Assembly (NCBI GenBank): GCA_947650285.1
Contig: CANTFL010001211.1
Location: 496,001-560,000 of the forward strand
Reading direction: 5' to 3'
DNA: 64,000 nucleotides
DNA from: Hyaloperonospora brassicae
Lineage: Eukaryota; Oomycota; Peronosporomycetes; Peronosporales; Peronosporaceae
Below, in pieces: positions 35,476-46,323 of the stretch. Positions within the stretch are counted from its first letter, which is position 1. Each line of letters opens with the position of its first letter. Under the pieces are notes generated by a model. The model ran no database searches, had not been told where the DNA came from, and saw only the letters and a program-made list of their open reading frames with translations. The translations under genes were made by a program, and so were the position numbers.

Positions 35476-35678
35476 ATCTCGATCAAGCTTGCTGTGCACT
35501 TTTTTGTATGGATTCTGCTACGAACTGACAGCTCCACTCAATTAATGTCCTGAGCCTCGCGCATTGAACTACTTCTTGAAGTCGTCAATCCATCTTTCAG
35601 ACGAATAATGATTTTTTTAATGGCGGTTAAAAAAATTGAAGTACCGCAGTGACTGATACAAGACCTCAATATTGACGG

Positions 35679-36263
35679 TTATGTATGCTTTCGAAAGTCT
35701 TGTAAGAGAATGACTCTGCTGAGAATGTCCTTCGAGTTATCATAAGCCGTATCGGTGGCAAGTTGCGGGAGCATCGTTGCACTGAATTTAACACATGACG
35801 TCCGTGCACCAAGCCTTGATATAAGCCTCCGATAAGATTTGGTAGCACTGTCTGTATTCTTATTGCAAGAACCTTGGCAAAAAATGTAACTTGTCTGTAA
35901 GAGTACGATTAGTTTAAACTTCGTGGCACCTGCTTTATCACCCTTTATGCAAGGGTTGATCAGGGTGTCGAGAAAAGAATCTGGGTGATCGTCGCCAGTC
36001 AAAATTCGATTGCTCATCTGCACCACATCAGGGGTGGATGAGTGAGAAGATTTTTGTGTCCTCATAATATCATTGTTGAAGTCATCAAGGATACGCGATA
36101 TATTTCGGCTGAGAACAGTAACGGATGCGAGGACTTCAGATTCTAAAATTAATTTGAAGATCCCTGTTTTATTCCAGCATGAGCACTCGCTCAGATTGAA
36201 TGCGAACGGAACGCTGAAGATTCGATAAAGCTCTACCGAGGGGACCGTGCGATTGCTTGTCAC
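35679..36263 (-). pseudogene. Unrecognised 194-codon open frame, probably a relic
   Basis: This is the longest open frame in the core that I cannot assign to a transposon domain. It has no ATG at its start; the open frame begins with GTG and runs on upstream to a stop. Composition is protein-like (HPDSFLDTLINPCIKGDK, FKLIVLLQTSYIFCQG). There is no signal peptide, membrane helix or known motif. Its upstream neighbour 36646-36410 (MTDDYVRLRMIQDQVNIF) could be an earlier part in another frame. It may be a decayed host gene or an unclassified mobile element. Confidence 0.35.
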
Positions 36264-36298
36264 TATAAGAGACGAGGGACGTCTCTTATAGTGACAAG
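36256..36298. repeat. Perfect hairpin, 19-bp arms, 5-base loop
   Basis: Arms 36256-36274 and 36280-36298 are perfectly complementary around AGGGA. It overlaps the 5' end of the unrecognised minus-strand open frame. Confidence 0.92.
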
Positions 36299-39164
36299 GA
36301 ACCTATACTGAGCTCAATCTCTACGCTTCCTCTGCCGTGTGTACGTGAGTTTATGTATACACCAATCTAGAGAGCGTCTACAGAAGGGCTGATGGCGCCA
36401 TGCCGCAACCTATCGAATCCGGGCGCTCGCCGTAAATCCCCGCACTTTTTGGTAAACGTATTGCATTTCACGAAGATGAAATGTGTCATGTAACTTTGTA
36501 GAGAAGATGTTTACCTGGTCTTGGATCATGCGCAGGCGGACGTAATCATCGGTCATTTGAAGTGGTTTAGAGCGGAGAATGTTCTCCATATCACTTGTAT
36601 AGGTTCCATTTGCACTCGAGGAGGTAAAGCGAAACAGCAGAACCAAAATTCCAGATAAAAGCTGACTAGGGTTACCGTTAATTGATATGAGGGGCTTCTG
36701 CCGGGTAATATGCCGACTTGCAGTGAATAATTCGGAGAAACAAGTGTCAGTGTTGCCTAATTTTCTATAAAAGCAGAATTTATTTCGTTGCCTTTAATAA
36801 TGCATAACTCTCCTTGTCAAAAAAGTCATAACAAAGAAAATGCTAAATGATTCTTTCAAGCGTCCATGGGTCACGCAGGCTTAATTTCTCATTTATCGCC
36901 TAGCTGACAACGCGAAGCCTTCTCTGATCGTAAGCGTTATTGAGTAGCGGGGCTAATTGAGAGGGGATAAGTCGACTTTGCGTGTTGGCAATATACTGAT
37001 GTAATTGACACAAAGTGGCTATTTCTTTCGCTTGAGTCGATTAACACGCAATATCGACAACAGACAGTCCTGTCGCCACGATTCCACCCACTGATTAATA
37101 CCTGGTATGAAATACTGGTGATAAAATTACCGGAAATACAAAGCGACGTACGTAAAGGGCAGAATCTTAGGTTCCAGCAGCGCCGTCCTCAGCCATGCCT
37201 ATGCTTCTTCTTTTTAAGCGGATAAGGGATATCGGCAGGGGACAAATATCCCGAGCCGATAGCCCGCCATAACTCTTGCCGATCCTTACGATTTATCCTT
37301 TCGTCAAACTGCTTTGGCAGGGGCTGCTAGCGATGGTTCTTGACCTGGACTTTTCACGTGTTGTTTAGTGGGATGTGGTGATCACATCTGCTTTCGATAA
37401 CTTACCACTTGATAGGGGGATATAAGCGCTCGCTTCCGAGCTGGAATAGTCCTGTCCGTTACAACCGTAGCACGCGTCGAGAATCGCACGACAAATTGAA
37501 AACACAGAGATGAATAAAGTGAATGCGCAGTATCTATTGATGAGGAAACAGCCAATGTTTATCCCTCTCCTGTCTAATATGGTGTCTTCGTCGTCAAGAT
37601 CGAGCAGAGAGAGTTAAAACTAAGTTTGATATACTAGTCGTGTTAATATGTTGGATCAGTAAGTACTTAATCTTGAGGGTATTAGGACCCGGATCTGTTA
37701 AGGCCGTCTATAAAATTGATATGATCTTGAACCTATTCCAAGTAAAGATAGAATTATCTACACCAACCCCATAATCGAATAAGCAGCGGTGATGCAATTG
37801 TCATATCAGACTTAGATTTTCGAAGCTCGTTGATGTAGACCATGACAGAGATAGCGTACTCGTTTGCCGTCTGCACCACTCTGTCCTGCTTCGTCACTTT
37901 CGTTGGATCGGTCTTTCGATTATACCACGCTTTGCCATCTTCGTTTTTTTAATGACATCGATACGTCGTAGTGGAGTATAAGAATCCACCCCATTGTGTT
38001 ACTCCCTCCCCATGTATCATCAGAGACGATAGAGATACGATCTGAGGGGCCGTCCGCGTAGTCGTGAAGGAACGACAAAAGCCGAGATAAAGAATATACG
38101 CGGCACATCGTCGGTCTCGCATACCTACATTTTGCAATGCGTAATGCGCAAATCATGAAGATCTAGTCTTGCAGATGTAGGAGGCCAGCATACTTGATGC
38201 ATCGCTTAGTACTAACCATGAGGAGCAAATAAATAGTGAGTTTGTTCAAAGATGATTCCGCGATAGCCTGGACCAATATTATTGCTCGATAACTAACGAG
38301 GGACGAGCATCGTTCAGGTATAATCTTCCTTAATTGTATCGACTGTACATGTTTTGGTAACATGCACACGAATGTCGAAATAATATAGTATCCACGGTAA
38401 TAGACTGATATTATTATTATTATAAAGATTCTACGATCACAAAACTACCACCATGACAACTATTGGCAAGTAAAAATTCCTGTCTTATGGTGTAGAATCT
38501 ATGTGACGCATCCGTAATTTTTGAGTGTTTGTTCAGATAGACCGCTTGTGTCACGACTGTAGCAGTTTTTAGCTGTCAGTACATTACGCCGAATGCTCGA
38601 TGTGGATTAAAGGACCAATTTATATGTTTTTTCATGTTTTGCACTCTCTACTGCTTTACAGCATCCACCTTCAAAGTCTCAAGGCTGCAAACTAGATCAT
38701 AAATTTGCCATCACTACCACCACTGCCAGCTTCTTTGTGAAGTCCGTGACGCTCATTGGCGGTACTACACAAATGTAACACCTTGTGGAGCGGTGAATCT
38801 GTAGTGTCAAAAGACACAATAAATGTTACACAAAGAAAGAGATCAGAAAATGACACAATGTACAAACGACTTTTAATGCAGCCGACACCTCTTTTCAGTG
38901 CTGTTGTTGAAATCGCGTGAAATTCTTCCAGTTTCGCTCGTAGTGATCCGGTGCTGCTGGTCACGTCGGATGTAACCAGGTAGCCCGCTACATGAACGTA
39001 CCGTTATTAGACATGGTAATGAATTATGTTATGTAGAACATTCTTTCAACAATATCACTAAATATAGTGATATTGCTGAAATGACCCAGATTTTTACTCA
39101 TTGGTTCTTATTGTGTTTTTATTAACCCACCAGTCGCTGCTATGAGCGCACAATGGGTGGTGTG

Positions 39165-39423
39165 TGTTGTTGAAGATGCGCCTCGGTCAAAAAGCGATAT
39201 ACAAAAGGTACACTTCAGGAACCAATAGTGCGCCAATTGAATGAATAATGCGCGTATTGGCGATTACCCATGCGCGTCTGTACGATAAGTAAAGGGCGTT
39301 GTAGCGATTACTGATGTATAGTCGAAGAACCCAGTAGGCTTAAAGTAGCACGAATAAGTAGCGCACTAAGTATATCTACACAACTTTGCATTTTGCGCTC
39401 AACAACTCAAGCAATTTTCATCA
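39165..39423 (+). repeat. Cop-D 5' LTR
   Basis: 259 bases. It shares GATGCGCCTCGGTCA, CAGGAACCAATAGTGCG and GATGTATAGTCGAAGAACC with the 3' copy. Confidence 0.88.
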
Positions 39424-39435
39424 GGTTATGAACTC
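39424..39435 (+). promoter_or_regulatory. Cop-D primer-binding site (half-tRNA type)
   Basis: GGTTATGAACTC directly follows the LTR. It is the same site as in Cop-A and Cop-B with two changes from the exact initiator tRNA-Met anticodon-loop complement. Confidence 0.65.
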
Positions 39436-40270
39436 AAGCTCGTTCAAATTTGCAGACACCTCCGCCATCATAACTAACGCAAGCATGTACTGCTACAGCA
39501 CTTTCCGCAACAACAGGTTCGAGCGAACTAACTTCCACTCGTGCATAGATTTAGATGGTGATTGAAGAACGTGACCTGTTGAATGTTGTCAGCGAAGAGG
39601 TGAAGTCAAGCACTGTGTGATCCATCTGGACCAAGAGAAGTTCAAAAGAAAGTCTCTCAAGGCGCTGGCGATGATCTGTCTCGCGATGGAGGACTCACGA
39701 TTGCCATTGGTTCGATCGGCATGTGGCGCGCATGATGCATGGTCAAGACATAAAGGTAACTTCAAGAAGAAAAGCCTCGCTAACTAGCTCTTTTCTCATC
39801 GTCGCCTCTTTACGATTATGATGGAAGAAGGTGATTATTTGCTTACTTACATCAACAAGTTGAATACTTTGGGGAATCAGCTCGACGCGGTCGGAGCTTT
39901 GATAATAAAAGACGACTTGGAGATCACGCTTCTCGGATCCCTGAGCGCGTCGTACCAGTCTCTCATCACGGCGTTTAAATCACCTCCGACACATTGACAT
40001 AGAAACTAGGGACGTCTAGGCTCCTATATGGAGACATGAAGCGCAAGGAACACGGTAGTGACGGGATAGCTGCAGGTCATGCATGCATGACAAGCGACAA
40101 GAAGCGCATTGGACGGCCAAATAAGAAGGTTGGCGCGTGAAAAAACTGCGGCAAGATGGGTCATTGGATCATGTAGGTTCTATCGCGGATATAAGGAAAT
40201 GCGAATCGGCACCTTCCGCAGCGTGCAAACGTGGTACGCGATCATGATGAAGACTCAGGAAACTTTCTGT
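39430..40270 (+). pseudogene. Cop-D gag remnant
   Basis: The UBN2-type Gag block appears at about 39820-39980 (MEEGDYLLTYINKLNTLGNQ, DDLEITLLGSLSASYQSLI). A broken zinc knuckle (NCGKMGHWI) lies at about 40140. Several stops and frame changes are present. Confidence 0.8.
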
Positions 40271-40299
40271 TTACAGTTGGCAATGTGAACAGCAGTGAT

Positions 40300-41160
40300 G
40301 CCAAGAATACGACATGGCTCATCGACTCGGGTGCTACGCAGCACATGAAATACTCGAAGGAGCTCATGGCCAACCAAAAGACTATTGATTAGTTGAAGTG
40401 CATTTCGATGACGACGGTGCTGTAAAATCAATCGGCAGCGGTGACGTGGAAATGAAGATGACGATTCTAAGCGGCAATAAGAAGGGTGTGCTCACGAACG
40501 TGTAGCACATATCTTAAAGCTGACGCGGAAGTATTTATCGGTCGGCTGATTACGAAGGAAGTAAAGCCAATAACATCCTACACCAACACCTGCTTTGTAG
40601 ATCTCAAGGGTTATAAGTGGAAGGTCGGAGAACGCGCTGGAAAGGGTCTCTTTAAGCTTCGCATGACGCTGATGAAGACAGAGGTGGCGAAAGTAGCAAG
40701 CACTGCTGCGGAAATACCGCGATCTATCAAGTCGCAATTATATCACCTACGACTCGGTCACATCGGACACGTCGGACTCGACGCGATCGTAAAACATAAT
40801 CTCGGCGTCGGTATTGACATCACGTCGGTGACCAAGCGGGAGCTCTGCAACGAATGCGAACTTTGCAAACAAGAATATAGTAAATTTACCGCATTTTGCC
40901 TTAATCAAGGTTTCATATAGTACTTTACTACTCCGTACACGCCCTACATCAACGGAGTGGCCGATCAAATATCCCGGACGCGAGTCGAAAGTATCAATGC
41001 ATACTCGAGCATGCTGGTCTGTTTAAATCGTACTGTGGTGGAGCAGTCATTAAGGCAGCATTTCTGCGCAATCGGTATTCGACTCGGGCTACCGGCAACG
41101 ACAATGTGCCACACGACTTTTGGACACATAAACTGCTGTTATTGAAGAACTTGAAGGTCA
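40300..41160 (+). pseudogene. Cop-D protease and truncated integrase
   Basis: The protease keeps its active site (WLIDSGATQHM at about 40315). The pre-integrase zinc segment is intact enough to read (YHLRLGHIGHVGLDA...CNECELCK). Then, instead of the catalytic core, the frame jumps at about 40890 to CLNQGFI and TPYTPYINGVADQISRTRVE, which normally lie some 80 residues further on. Both leading catalytic Asp residues are therefore gone. Confidence 0.85.
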
Positions 41161-42757
41161 TTAGGTGCCATGTGTATGTGCACATACCAAGCGCGAATCG
41201 GTCAAAACTAGACGCGCAATCGGTGGTATCCCTTTTCCTCGGCTACTTGAATCACGAGTAAGCGTATCAGTCTGAGGATCTGTTAGGCAGTCAAATTGCC
41301 GTGAGTATTGGTGCTCAATTTATGGAGGACACATTCAACAGTGGCAAGATCAATCAAGTAAATAGCGAGGCAATTGATACTATGGAACACAACGAAGGGA
41401 TTGCAGATGGAACCGGATACTGTGGTGGCAGCAACCAATAATATGGTCAAGCGGCCTTCAGTGCCAGTTTCGATGAGCCAGTAATTAACAGCGTCGCAAC
41501 TGATATACGAGCGATTTCAATGTCACCAACAGCAACCTCGGCGTTAGCCTCCATTGCGATCACATATGCATCCAGATGTTGAGTATTATCCGGGGTAGAA
41601 GTATTACTCACGGACACACTCCCTCGACGCACTTTCATAACCGCCTATGGACAAGCGCTGTCGACGTGTGGGTTGTACAGGTGGCACAAGCTCGACCTCA
41701 GCGCCTGGATCAAGGTCATTTTTATGACATGTATGCAAAGTGTGAAGTCTTACCCATGATGTTCGTGGTATTTTTAATTTGATGATCCCAGTCTCGCATG
41801 CAGCAACATGCACCTGCAGTCAGCGATAAGACAGCGATCAGTGAGCTCTTCGAGACATCTGATCCCGGCAAACTCAGGTACTACCTCGGCATGGAAATAT
41901 GACGTGATGAAAAGTCGGGCGACGTGTCGATGCGGCAGACTAAGTTCTTGCAGTCGTTTATAATCAAGTTCGGGATGAAAGGTTGTAAACATGTGAATCT
42001 GCCGCAGGACCCCGGCCACCAGTTAACCAAGAACATGTGCGAAGGTAGTTGCAAGCACGACGAGACCATGAAGGGCGTGCCGTAAAGCAGTGCTGTCGGA
42101 TCAGTTTTGTACCTCACGGTCGCTATTCGTCCAGACCTCGCAGCTGCGGTGGAAGTACTGATCCAGTTCTCTGCCAATACGTGTCCAATATACTGGAATC
42201 CCTTAAGCGCGTGCTCAAATACATACAAGCAACCCTGTCCCACGGGATTTGTTTTCTCGGCTCCGGCAAAGGCAAACTAATCGGTTACTTGGATGCCGAA
42301 TGGGCTGGATTGCGACTCGACTCAGCACAAGTGGCTACGTGTTCCTTCTTACTGGCGTCTGCATCAGCTGGCGCAGCAAGAAGCAGCGTGTTGTGGCTCT
42401 TTCATCGACTGAAGCCGAGTACATGGCTCATACGGAAGCAACACAAGAAACTGTGTGGCTTAATGCGTTCATGCGCGGGATTGGTGCAAAAGCGATTAAT
42501 GGCGCTTTAACGGTGTTCGAAGACAACCATTGAGTGATCGCTTTGGCCAAGAACCACGATTTCCACAAATGCACCAAGCACATCGACATCCACTACGACT
42601 TTTTGCGCGAGAAGATCGAGGACGGTCAAGTAGCCTTGGAGTTTTGTCCCACTCAGTATATGTTCGCAGACCTCATGAATAAACCAAATTCTGCCGCGCA
42701 GTTCGATATCTTGCGCATAGATATAGGCATCCAAGTCGCTGCCGAGTCGAGCGGAGG
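41160..42757 (+). pseudogene. Cop-D truncated reverse transcriptase and RNase H
   Basis: The post-integrase segment FLGYL and QFMEDTFNSGK can be read. The reverse transcriptase fingers and palm are largely missing, leaving only short pieces (FVVFLI near 41765, where the YVDD strand should begin). RNase H is well preserved in alternating frames: [20 protein letters not shown] at about 42357-42420, then KCTKHIDIHYDFLREKIEDG and MNKPNSAAQFD up to the LTR. Confidence 0.85.
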
Positions 42758-43021
42758 TGTTTTCAAAGATGCGCCTCGGTCAGAAAGCGATAGACAAAAT
42801 GTACGCTTCAGGAACCAATAGTGCGCCAATTGAATGAGTAAGGCGTGTAGTGGCGGTTACGCATGCGCGTCTACACGGTAAGTAATACACGTCGTAGCGA
42901 TTACTGATGTATAGTCGAAGAACCTAGTAGGCTTAAAGTAGCACGAAGAAGTTGCGCGCTAAGTAACTGTACATATATTTACTTTGCATTTTGAGCTCAG
43001 CAACTCAAGCAATCTCTGACA
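42758..43021 (+). repeat. Cop-D 3' LTR
   Basis: 264 bases, about 85-90% similar by eye to the 5' copy with small insertions. The second half of the solo gypsy LTR follows immediately. Confidence 0.88.
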
Positions 43022-43283
43022 CTGAGTAGACGTTAAAAGACGTCATCATACGTTCAATTATACTTGTATGATTAATTAAGGGCAAATTAGAGAACAGAAT
43101 ATATGGGACCTAATTATATAAAAAGTAATAGTTTTACTTTTACTACGACTAAAGCCGTTGTCTTAGTCGTTTGTCTTTCCTCTGTATATTTTATAGAGGT
43201 AGCAGAGCACTGTTATTCAATGTTGTCAGTCAGAGTTAGCTCCGTATGGTAGTCCAATTCGTTGCGATCGGTGCCCCGTTACA

Positions 43284-44705
43284 TCGAATATCCTGTTTTT
43301 ATCCATCCAATATTTTGGAATGCTGCTTGTTTCGTGATCTGCTCTTGCCTACGAGACTTCCTGATATAGAGCCACCAAGGACCTGTCAGTTTCCGGTACA
43401 ATGTCTTTACTTGCTATATTTGCGAATTTGTTCATTCATGCTGCCTTACGGTGTTCATAAATTGACTTACAGCACAACATAAGGAAAACTTTGACACTTT
43501 TTGTCTTTTTATGGATTTACATTACAATACCGCCAAGGTGACAGCTACATGTGAAACCACTTGAAGCTAAAACGAATAAACTTACAGAAGCAACGTGCTC
43601 TATTCGATCGTATATGTTTGACGATGGGGATACGGTCGAAGCGATTATGCCTCTTTTGTCGAATGAATGTCGATGGAATAGTCGCAAAAGTTTATTCATA
43701 ACCAAGTAACAATGAATGTAGAAAGAGATGCGTGGATGCATACGAATGGGTTCGAGTACATTTCAATTCGTAATATGTTCTGATGTATGTTATACCTCCT
43801 CGGTGTGTTACATTTTTCGATCGCGCGTGGTATAGTATTCTTTTCGTGATTGTATGATGCAATTGTTTCTATTAATTACCCATCATGCTATGTTTTCATT
43901 ATCTTGATCAATTGATGGAGTTTTATATTGCCCTTAGTAAAAAGAAACGGACAAAATCCCGCGAGTAAATACTAGCCAGTTCTAGCCGGATTGTAAGACA
44001 TGGATGACTTGCACTTCAACATTTTAGCGTTAACATTTGATCCACATTCGCTGGATCAATGGGATACATCTTGCGAGAGAAATTAATTAAACACGTTATG
44101 AAGACAGCCACACCATAGTCACAGCGAGTAAAGAAAACACGGGTAGCGTGAGTGTACAACGTAGACTATGGCGACCTTAGCAATGCCAATACGCATTTTT
44201 CCCTGCCTCCGAAAGTAACACATATACAGTACTGACACGGTGCACTATTTCTACGGCAGTCGTACGTAGGACTAACCAGTGGTACGGACACACGCTGGAC
44301 CCCTACACAATAGTGTATGTGTCAGATACGACTACAGCAATAATGGCATACCGCACCAAGATAAGCTTGACATGTGTCTAGTGCTAGTCTAAATTGGTAT
44401 TTTCGTGTGTTCGTCCATCTCTCGCTCTTTCCATGAACATTCTCGATACTGCGCACGTTTGTCTTTTGCGTCAAGTTGTGCCAAATAATTCCTGAAATAG
44501 GTCGGCCACAGTACAAAGTCCACGGCATGTGAATACTTCCCCGAACATTCAGTTCTTTCGCAGAGGAAGACAGAAGCTGTTCAATGAATACGATACTCTT
44601 TCGACGAGCGGCGTGGCCACTGTTGATCTGATACCTTGTACTTTAGGAGAACCAATGAGCGTGTTTGCGAAATATGAGGCAATCCATATCACTCCCTGAG
44701 CTTCG
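43284..44705. other. Spacer between solo LTR and Gyp-1
   Basis: No gene is recognised. A short plus-strand open stretch next to Gyp-1 (phrase LSTSGVATVDLIPCTLGEP, about 44600-44660) may be decayed coding sequence. Confidence 0.4.
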
Positions 44706-44710
44706 TCGTG
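44706..44710. repeat. Gyp-1 target-site duplication, left copy
   Basis: TCGTG here and again at 52482-52486, a perfect 5-base duplication. Confidence 0.95.
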
Positions 44711-45154
44711 TGTAACAGGGTAGCCCGTTACATGAGATTGTCATTTAAAACAATCTGACAATAAAGAATATTACGTTTAATATTATTCTAACAATATCAC
44801 AAGACATGGTGATATTGTTGGGATGACCGAAGGGTCTACTCATTGGTTGATATCGTGATGATATCAACCCACCAATCGATGCTAGACGCGCGCAATGGGT
44901 GGTGAGTAGACGTCGTCATACATATAGTTATATTAGGATAATTAAGTCAGGACAACAGAGATACAAGTAGTTATAGGACTTAATAATATTAATACAGTTT
45001 TACTTTTACCAAGAGACTAGTCTGACTACTTAGTCTCCTTTCCTTCCTCTGTGTTTTCCCTAAAACACCTAGCAGGGCACTGTCGACCACTGTCGTCAGT
45101 GGAAGTATACTCCGTACTGGTCAACCAGTACGTAGTCAACAGTGCCCAGTTTCA
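44711..45154 (+). repeat. Gyp-1 5' LTR
   Basis: 444 bases starting TGTAACAGGG and ending AGTTTCA, where the other copy has CGTTACA. It contains several perfect hairpins, for example arms 44790-44800/44809-44819 and 44845-44854/44860-44869. Confidence 0.95.
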
Positions 45155-45156
45155 CC

Positions 45157-45165
45157 TGGTAGCAC
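45157..45165 (+). promoter_or_regulatory. Gyp-1 primer-binding site
   Basis: TGGTAGCAC two bases after the LTR matches the complement of a tRNA 3' end ...GCTACCA. This is a conventional 3'-end site, unlike the half-tRNA sites of the copia elements here. Initiator tRNA-Met is the likely primer, but the match beyond seven bases is not exact. Confidence 0.65.
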
Positions 45166-45204
45166 TTTGAAGTCCGTCCAAGGACCACAACCCGATCGCC
45201 CAAC

Positions 45205-46323
45205 ATGAACATGTTGGACGATGTAGACGGCGACAGCTTTCACGGAACCCATGAAAGCTACTCCCATTTGAGCGACACCGAATGGAGTGCGATCGAACGA
45301 ATGAGTTCGACCGTTGGCGAGGAAGCTATCTGGGCCATGCTATCCTCAAGGGATAGGGACCAGCAACATGTCGTCATTAGCAAGTTCTTGCAACGATAAT
45401 TATGAGTCGCGAGCGCAGGTGACCTTGTTACAACAACAAGATCACCAGCGGACCAAAGCACTGAGACAAAAACAGTCTCAGTCCGCAGAGCCGACGCGTG
45501 AGCGTCGACGGGATCTCTAAAACTAGAGGTCTCCAAGTATCGGGGAGTCGAGGAAGACTCCCTGTTGAGATGGTTCGTCGAGCTGGACGATGCCATCGAT
45601 GCTCGTCGCATCGATGATGAGCGAATGCAAGTCTCATTCGCTCAGTCTAACCTGACAGGAGAATCCATAGCTTGGGCCCTGAACCTCAAGTTGCACGACC
45701 CACATGTGTTTGGGTCGTTGAGTATCTTCAAGACCCTGCTCAGTGAGACGTTCGAGCCGCCCAGAGCAGAGTTCAGGACTCTTTCGGAGCTCCTGTAACT
45801 CAAGCAGGGTAAGCGTAAGGTTCACGCTTGCGCCCAGCACGTACGCTACCTTGCAAGCTGCATGGTAGTGAACCCTGTGAGTGAGTTTGTGTTGATCACA
45901 ATCTTCATTCAAGGGCTTTCAGACGGTCCCGTTAGGGGTCGCCTGTTCCGCGGAGAGCTAAAGACGCTCTCAGAGGCAATCTTCGCAGCGGATCAAGAAG
46001 ATTATAGCGTGGGACAGTCTCACACTACGTTGACCCCACATCGTCCACAGAGACGATTAGCAGTTGGAGGTCCAGAACCAATGGACCTCTGCAATGTGGA
46101 GGGCAAGAAATCTCGCCCTGCGAAAGACAAGCGAATGGTGAGATGCCATCGCTGTCATAAACTGGGACACTATGCATATGAATGCAGTATCCCCCGCTCG
46201 GTACCTCGAGATTCTGATCGCAGTGCTCACCCACCAGCAAGAAGAACTGGAGGGCGAGGGTCCGTTGCTGTTGCGAAGTCGCAACAGCGTGGTGGACCGT
46301 CAAAGAACGGTCGGGATCAGTAG
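45205..46323 (+). pseudogene. Gyp-1 gag with premature stops
   Basis: One reading frame of 373 codons from ATG 45205 to TAG 46321. In-frame stops lie at 45397, 45403, about 45508 and 45796. The middle holds the retrotransposon Gag capsid-like region (about 45560-46000: SLLRWFVELDDAI, GLSDGPVRGRLF). Near the end is an intact zinc knuckle, CHRCHKLGHYAYEC, at about 46145-46186, followed by an Arg/Gly-rich tail. Gag forms the particle that encloses element RNA. The terminal stop lies inside a 14-bp stem-loop (46314-46345). Confidence 0.9.

Larger units (their letters stand above)
35476..38970. other. Unassigned stretch with a decayed minus-strand coding region
   Basis: Three protein-like minus-strand pieces, 38369-37920, 36646-36410 and 36263-35679, suggest one or more decayed genes or an unrecognised element. 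I recognise none of them. A perfect hairpin lies at 36256-36298. Just left of the solo LTR a short minus-strand open frame (38964-38692, no ATG) has no recognisable motif. Confidence 0.45.
39165..43021 (+). mobile_element. Cop-D: internally deleted copia element inside the solo LTR
   Basis: LTRs 39165-39423 and 42758-43021 begin TGTT and end CA. Flanking GTGTG and CTGAG are consistent with a GTGAG target duplication, each copy with one change; GTGAG is the intact Gyp-1 LTR sequence at that point. Gag, protease and RNase H are recognisable. The integrase core and most of the reverse transcriptase are deleted, so the element was not autonomous. Confidence 0.9.
38971..43283 (+). repeat. Solo LTR of the Gyp-1 family, split by Cop-D
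   Basis: Parts 38971-39164 and 43022-43283 together match the Gyp-1 LTR from its TGTAAC start to its CGTTACA end. Examples are the CAATATCAC.../GTGATATTG hairpin and the final GGTGCCCCGTTACA. TCGGA precedes and TCGAA follows, a 4/5 target duplication. A single LTR with such flanks is what unequal recombination between the two LTRs of a full element leaves behind. Cop-D later inserted into it. Confidence 0.85.
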
